Assembly: GCA_002329325.1 (NCBI GenBank)
Contig: DCTX01000071.1
Span: 15,848 to 34,059, forward strand
Length of the DNA: 18,212 bases
Reading direction: 5' to 3'
From: Anaerolineales bacterium UBA1429
GTDB taxonomy: Bacteria; Chloroflexota; Anaerolineae; UBA1429
Of the stretch, positions 14,374-18,212 are shown piece by piece. Each line of letters opens with the position of its first letter. Within the stretch, counting starts at the first letter, position 1. The notes beneath the pieces are model-generated. The model was not told the DNA's origin. It saw nothing but the letters and a program-made list of their open reading frames with translations, and ran no database searches. The translations under genes and the position numbers were made by a program.

Positions 14374-15165
14374 CTACTGCAGGATGTGGATCAGGGTGCC
14401 CACATGGGTCAGGAGGCTGAGCAAGCCGACCAGGGCCAGGCTGACGATGATGGCACGCCCGATGGAGAAGCGATCCACCAGCACAAAGCCTCTCGCCGGA
14501 TCGGTCTCGAGCCGGTAGCGGGGGCAGAACGCCCAACCCAGAGCCATCCCCGCCAGGAGCCCGCCGATGTGGCCCAGATTGTCGATGCTGGGGTTCATGA
14601 ACCCCCAGGCCAGGTTGTAGCCCATGATGAGCAGGAGGCTGCTGAGCTGCCGGCGCCCCTGGCTGCCAAAGGCGTCCCGGTGGGTGGCATAGTAGACCAG
14701 GATGGCGCCCATCAGCCCAAAGATCGCCCCCGAGGCCCCCGCCGATAGGGCGCGGCTGCCCACATAGCTCAGCACCGTGCCGCCGATCCCGGAGAGCAGA
14801 TAGAGCACCAGGAACCGGGCGGGCCCAAAGCGGCGCTCCACCTGCAGCCCAAAGAGATAGAGGGCATACGAGTTGAACGCCAGGTGCACAAAGCCGATAT
14901 GGATGAAATTGGCGGTGATCAGCCGCCAGTACTGGCCGGCCGCCACCAGGGGGTGATACTTGGCGCCAAAGCGGAGCAACACCAGGGTGTTCTCCGAGCC
15001 GCCCGCCAGGGTCATCGCCAACCACACCAGGAGGTTGGCCGCCAAAAAGAGATAGGTCCACCGGGCCGGGTGAAGCGGGATGGGAAGGCGCGTGGGTACC
15101 ACGGGCACGACATCTGGCGGGTAAGATTGCTTCTCGCGGAAAGAGGAATAGGCCACCGGGCGCAC
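14374..15165 (-). CDS. Rhomboid-family intramembrane serine protease
   Basis: This 263-residue multi-pass membrane protein has the rhomboid catalytic elements: GASGAIFG with nucleophile S145, NLGHIGGLLAGM with base H199, and NFIHIGFVHLAFNSYAL with oxyanion-region H94 and N98. About six or seven hydrophobic segments can be counted, starting at WTYLFLAANLLVWLAM (about 36-51) and ending near the C-terminus. Rhomboids cut transmembrane substrates within the bilayer; the substrate here is unknown. The start is GTG 15165, one base after the gmk stop, so it is probably translated by reinitiation; no clear ribosome-binding site precedes it. The N-terminal 30 residues are Pro-rich and poorly conserved, so a slightly later start cannot be excluded. 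It is a middle member of the minus-strand cluster. Confidence 0.92.
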   Translation of the reverse strand: MRPVAYSSFREKQSYPPDVVPVVPTRLPIPLHPARWTYLFLAANLLVWLAMTLAGGSENTLVLLRFGAKYHPLVAAGQYWRLITANFIHIGFVHLAFNSYALYLFGLQVERRFGPARFLVLYLLSGIGGTVLSYVGSRALSAGASGAIFGLMGAILVYYATHRDAFGSQGRRQLSSLLLIMGYNLAWGFMNPSIDNLGHIGGLLAGMALGWAFCPRYRLETDPARGFVLVDRFSIGRAIIVSLALVGLLSLLTHVGTLIHILQ

Positions 15166-15166
15166 C

Positions 15167-15799
15167 TCAGAGTTCGACAGGGCGCCGCTGCGTGCGCCGC
15201 TTCTCGGCCTCGATGATGGCCAGGATCTGCCGCGCAGCCTGATCCAACTGCCCCTCCCAGTTCACCACCACGTAATCAAAGGCCCCGGCCAGGGCCAGCT
15301 CGGCCCGCGCCGTCTCCAGACGTGTCTCGACCTGGCGGTCGCTATCGGTCCCCCGCCCCCGCAAGCGCCGGGCCAAATCCTCGACCGAGGCGGGCGCCAG
15401 GAAGACGATGACGGCGCCGGGCAGGCGCTCACGCAGCGTGTGGGCCCCCTGCACATCCACGCGCATCACCACATCCTTGCCGGCCGCCAGCGCCTGGCGC
15501 ACCTGGGCCTTGGGCACGCCCTTGTACTGCTGATAGACAAAGGCATGCTCGATCAGCTCATCCTCGCGGATCATGCGCTCGAACTCGGCCGTGGTCACAA
15601 AGATATAGTCAACGCCCTCGACCTCGTTGGGGCGCCTGGCCCGGTCGGTGGCCGTCACCACAAAGTGGAACGAGCCGCCCTGGGCGCGCATCTCGGCGAT
15701 GACGCTGTCCTTGCCCACGCCCGAGGGGCCGGTGATGACGATGAGGACGGGGGCGGGTCGCAGATAGGGGGCCAGTGGATCAGATGGCGGCGTGTTCAA
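15167..15799 (-). CDS. gmk: Guanylate kinase
   Basis: This enzyme phosphorylates GMP and dGMP to the diphosphates with ATP. The 210-residue protein has the P-loop ITGPSGVGKDSV (K30), the GMP-binding segment with TATDRARRPNEVEGVDYIFV, the DVQGAHTLRERLP element and the lid RLRGRGTDSDRQVETRL. Length and motif order are standard. The start is taken as TTG 15799: it is the first start-type codon after an in-frame stop, GGAG lies 12 bases upstream, and about 15 residues precede the first beta strand. In some bacteria Gmk is a (p)ppGpp target; nothing in the sequence tests that here. The gene follows darA across a 122-bp gap containing a hairpin and is coupled to the rhomboid gene. Confidence 0.95.
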   Translation of the reverse strand: MNTPPSDPLAPYLRPAPVLIVITGPSGVGKDSVIAEMRAQGGSFHFVVTATDRARRPNEVEGVDYIFVTTAEFERMIREDELIEHAFVYQQYKGVPKAQVRQALAAGKDVVMRVDVQGAHTLRERLPGAVIVFLAPASVEDLARRLRGRGTDSDRQVETRLETARAELALAGAFDYVVVNWEGQLDQAARQILAIIEAEKRRTQRRPVEL

Positions 15800-15842
15800 G
15801 GCGAATCGACGCTCCTATCCCAGGGGGATACATCAAAAGCAA

Positions 15843-15880
15843 GCCACGCAGCGCCCCATCGAGCCCAGACGCTGCGTGGC
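15843..15880 (-). terminator. Hairpin between darA and gmk, possible partial terminator or attenuator
   Basis: GCCACGCAGCG (15843-15853) and CGCTGCGTGGC (15870-15880) form a perfect 11-bp stem with a 16-base loop. On the minus strand it is followed by TTGCTTTTG, a short, interrupted T-rich stretch. It could partly end transcription after darA and lower gmk expression, or mark an mRNA-processing site. The rest of the 122-bp gap shows no clear promoter. Confidence 0.5.
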
Positions 15881-15921
15881 CTCAGATTGCGCTACACCAA
15901 CGAAACGGCGGCGCTGAGCCG

Positions 15922-16257
15922 CTAGAAGCGGATCAGCCGCTCCACATCCACCACAAAGATCACCGCCCCACCCACCTGAACCTCGACCGGGTTGGGCATA
16001 TACAGCTCCCCCGGCTCCATGACGGGCGGCAACGGATTCACGTACTGGGTGCGCGTGTGGCAGTTGCGCTTGATGATGGCCAACACCTCGGGGACATTGG
16101 CCTCATCGGTGCCCACCAGGATCGTAGCATTGCCCTCCCGCAAAAAGCCGCCGGTGGTGCTGATCTTGGTGGACGAAAAGCCGCCGTCCCTCAGGGCCGT
16201 CATGAGTGGGTCCGCATCGTCGCTATGGACGATACTGACGATGAGTTTGGTCGCCAT
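15922..16257 (-). CDS. darA: Cyclic-di-AMP receptor, PstA/DarA family (DUF970, PII-like)
   Basis: This 111-residue protein matches the DarA/PstA (Bacillus YaaQ) family almost end to end: KLIVSIVHSDDADPL at the N-terminus, KISTTGGFLREGNATILVG (31-49) with the conserved TTGGF loop, and NPVEVQVGGAVIFVVDVERL at the C-terminus. Family members are PII-like trimers that bind c-di-AMP in the cytosol; their downstream targets are largely unknown. AGGGAGATGAAGG precedes the ATG closely. It lies 27 bp after tmk, the same order as tmk-yaaQ in Bacillus, which supports the assignment. The presence of the receptor implies that the organism makes c-di-AMP; no diadenylate cyclase is in the window. Confidence 0.95.
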   Translation of the reverse strand: MATKLIVSIVHSDDADPLMTALRDGGFSSTKISTTGGFLREGNATILVGTDEANVPEVLAIIKRNCHTRTQYVNPLPPVMEPGELYMPNPVEVQVGGAVIFVVDVERLIRF

Positions 16258-16284
16258 CCTTCATCTCCCTCTTTCTGACCCAGA

Positions 16285-16911
16285 CTAGAGCCTGACCCTT
16301 TGGCCGATCCGGGCCCAGATCTGCTGATGAACCGCATCCACAGGTTGCGCCGCATCCACCACGAGCCAGCGTTCGCTATCGTCCTGGGCCATGCGCAAGT
16401 AGCCCTGACGCACGGTCTGATGAAAGGCCACATCCAGTTCATCCATCCGGTTCCACTCGCCCTGGGGGTCCTGGCGCTTGCGCCGCAGCCCCTCGCGAAC
16501 GTCCAGATCCAGATAAATGACCAGGTCGGGCTCCAGGCCGCCCGTCGCCCAATCGGTGAGCTGGAGAAGCATCTCGCGATCCAACCCGCGCCCAGCGCCC
16601 TGGTAGGCCAGGGTCGAATAGGCGTAACGGTCGCAAACGACGATCTCACCGCGCTCCAGGGCGGGCTGGATGACCTCGCCCACATGCTGGGCTCTTGCAG
16701 CAGAGTATAGCAGAGCCTCGGTAATAGGCAACATCGCGCGGTTGTCCATCGCGTGCAGCACCTGGCGGATCTGCTCGCCGATGGGCGTGCCGCCCGGTTC
16801 GCGGGTGCAGCGCACCGCGTTGCCGGCCTCTTGCAGCGCGCGCTGGAGCAACCGAATCTGCGTCGTCTTGCCGCTGCCTTCTGGCCCCTCGAAAACGATG
16901 AACAAACCCAT
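16285..16911 (-). CDS. tmk: Thymidylate kinase (dTMP kinase)
   Basis: This enzyme phosphorylates dTMP to dTDP, an essential step in DNA precursor supply. The 208-residue protein has the P-loop FEGPEGSGKTT (8-17), TREPGG (36-41), the DRY motif in VVCDRYAYSTLAYQG (D94-Y96) and a lid near RRKRQDPQGEWNRMDE. Length and motifs are typical of bacterial Tmk. GAGG lies five bases before the ATG, and the gap to the upstream ATPase gene is six bases, so the two are surely co-transcribed. Positions 16704-16731 inside the gene match a sigma70 promoter on the coding strand and might add transcription of darA. Confidence 0.96.
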   Translation of the reverse strand: MGLFIVFEGPEGSGKTTQIRLLQRALQEAGNAVRCTREPGGTPIGEQIRQVLHAMDNRAMLPITEALLYSAARAQHVGEVIQPALERGEIVVCDRYAYSTLAYQGAGRGLDREMLLQLTDWATGGLEPDLVIYLDLDVREGLRRKRQDPQGEWNRMDELDVAFHQTVRQGYLRMAQDDSERWLVVDAAQPVDAVHQQIWARIGQRVRL

Positions 16912-16917
16912 ATAGCC

Positions 16918-18212
<1,295 letters not shown>

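Overview
This 18.2-kb window is GC-rich and gene-dense. It reads as chromosomal sequence from a bacterium outside the well-studied groups. I infer Chloroflexota (for example an Anaerolineae-like lineage) from the combination of a PstA/DarA-type c-di-AMP receptor, a Ycf45-like AAA ATPase with an R3H domain, a group 3c-like [NiFe] hydrogenase, a long PriA, and frequent GTG/TTG starts. No rRNA, tRNA, insertion sequence, phage gene or CRISPR array was seen. The taxonomic call is inference only.

Layout. (1) Positions 1-3252, minus strand: a hydrogenase small subunit and large subunit whose stop and start overlap, then a secreted M23-family peptidase-like protein cut by the left edge. (2) Positions 3253-3405 form a divergent promoter region. 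(3) Positions 3406-8834, plus strand: an ABC1/UbiB-family kinase, a GalE-like sugar-nucleotide epimerase, and a large MrfA/YprA-type DEAD/DEAH helicase with DUF1998 and an extra PcrA/UvrD-like C-terminal Tudor domain; gaps are 51 and 26 bp, so they are probably co-transcribed. (4) Positions 8835-10820: a free-standing ribulokinase gene (araB) with its own good sigma70-type promoter and a strong intrinsic terminator. (5) Positions 10825-18212, minus strand: seven housekeeping genes in transcription order, R3H/AAA ATPase (5' end off the right edge), tmk, darA, gmk, rhomboid protease, MEMO-family protein and priA. Most junctions are a few bases or overlapping, so this looks like one operon or a few nested ones.

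How the genes fit together. The right-hand block joins nucleotide supply (Tmk, Gmk), a c-di-AMP sensor, replication restart (PriA) and membrane or accessory functions; tmk next to darA resembles the Bacillus tmk-yaaQ order. The left block is metabolic: a soluble-type hydrogenase transcribed divergently from a quinone-related kinase gene. The most interesting points are the hydrogenase large subunit that ends exactly at the maturation-cleavage histidine, the absence of any electron-transfer partner for that hydrogenase in the window, the fusion of an RNA-polymerase-binding-type Tudor domain to an MrfA-like helicase, and a shared extended -10 promoter motif. No wholly new multigene system is evident.
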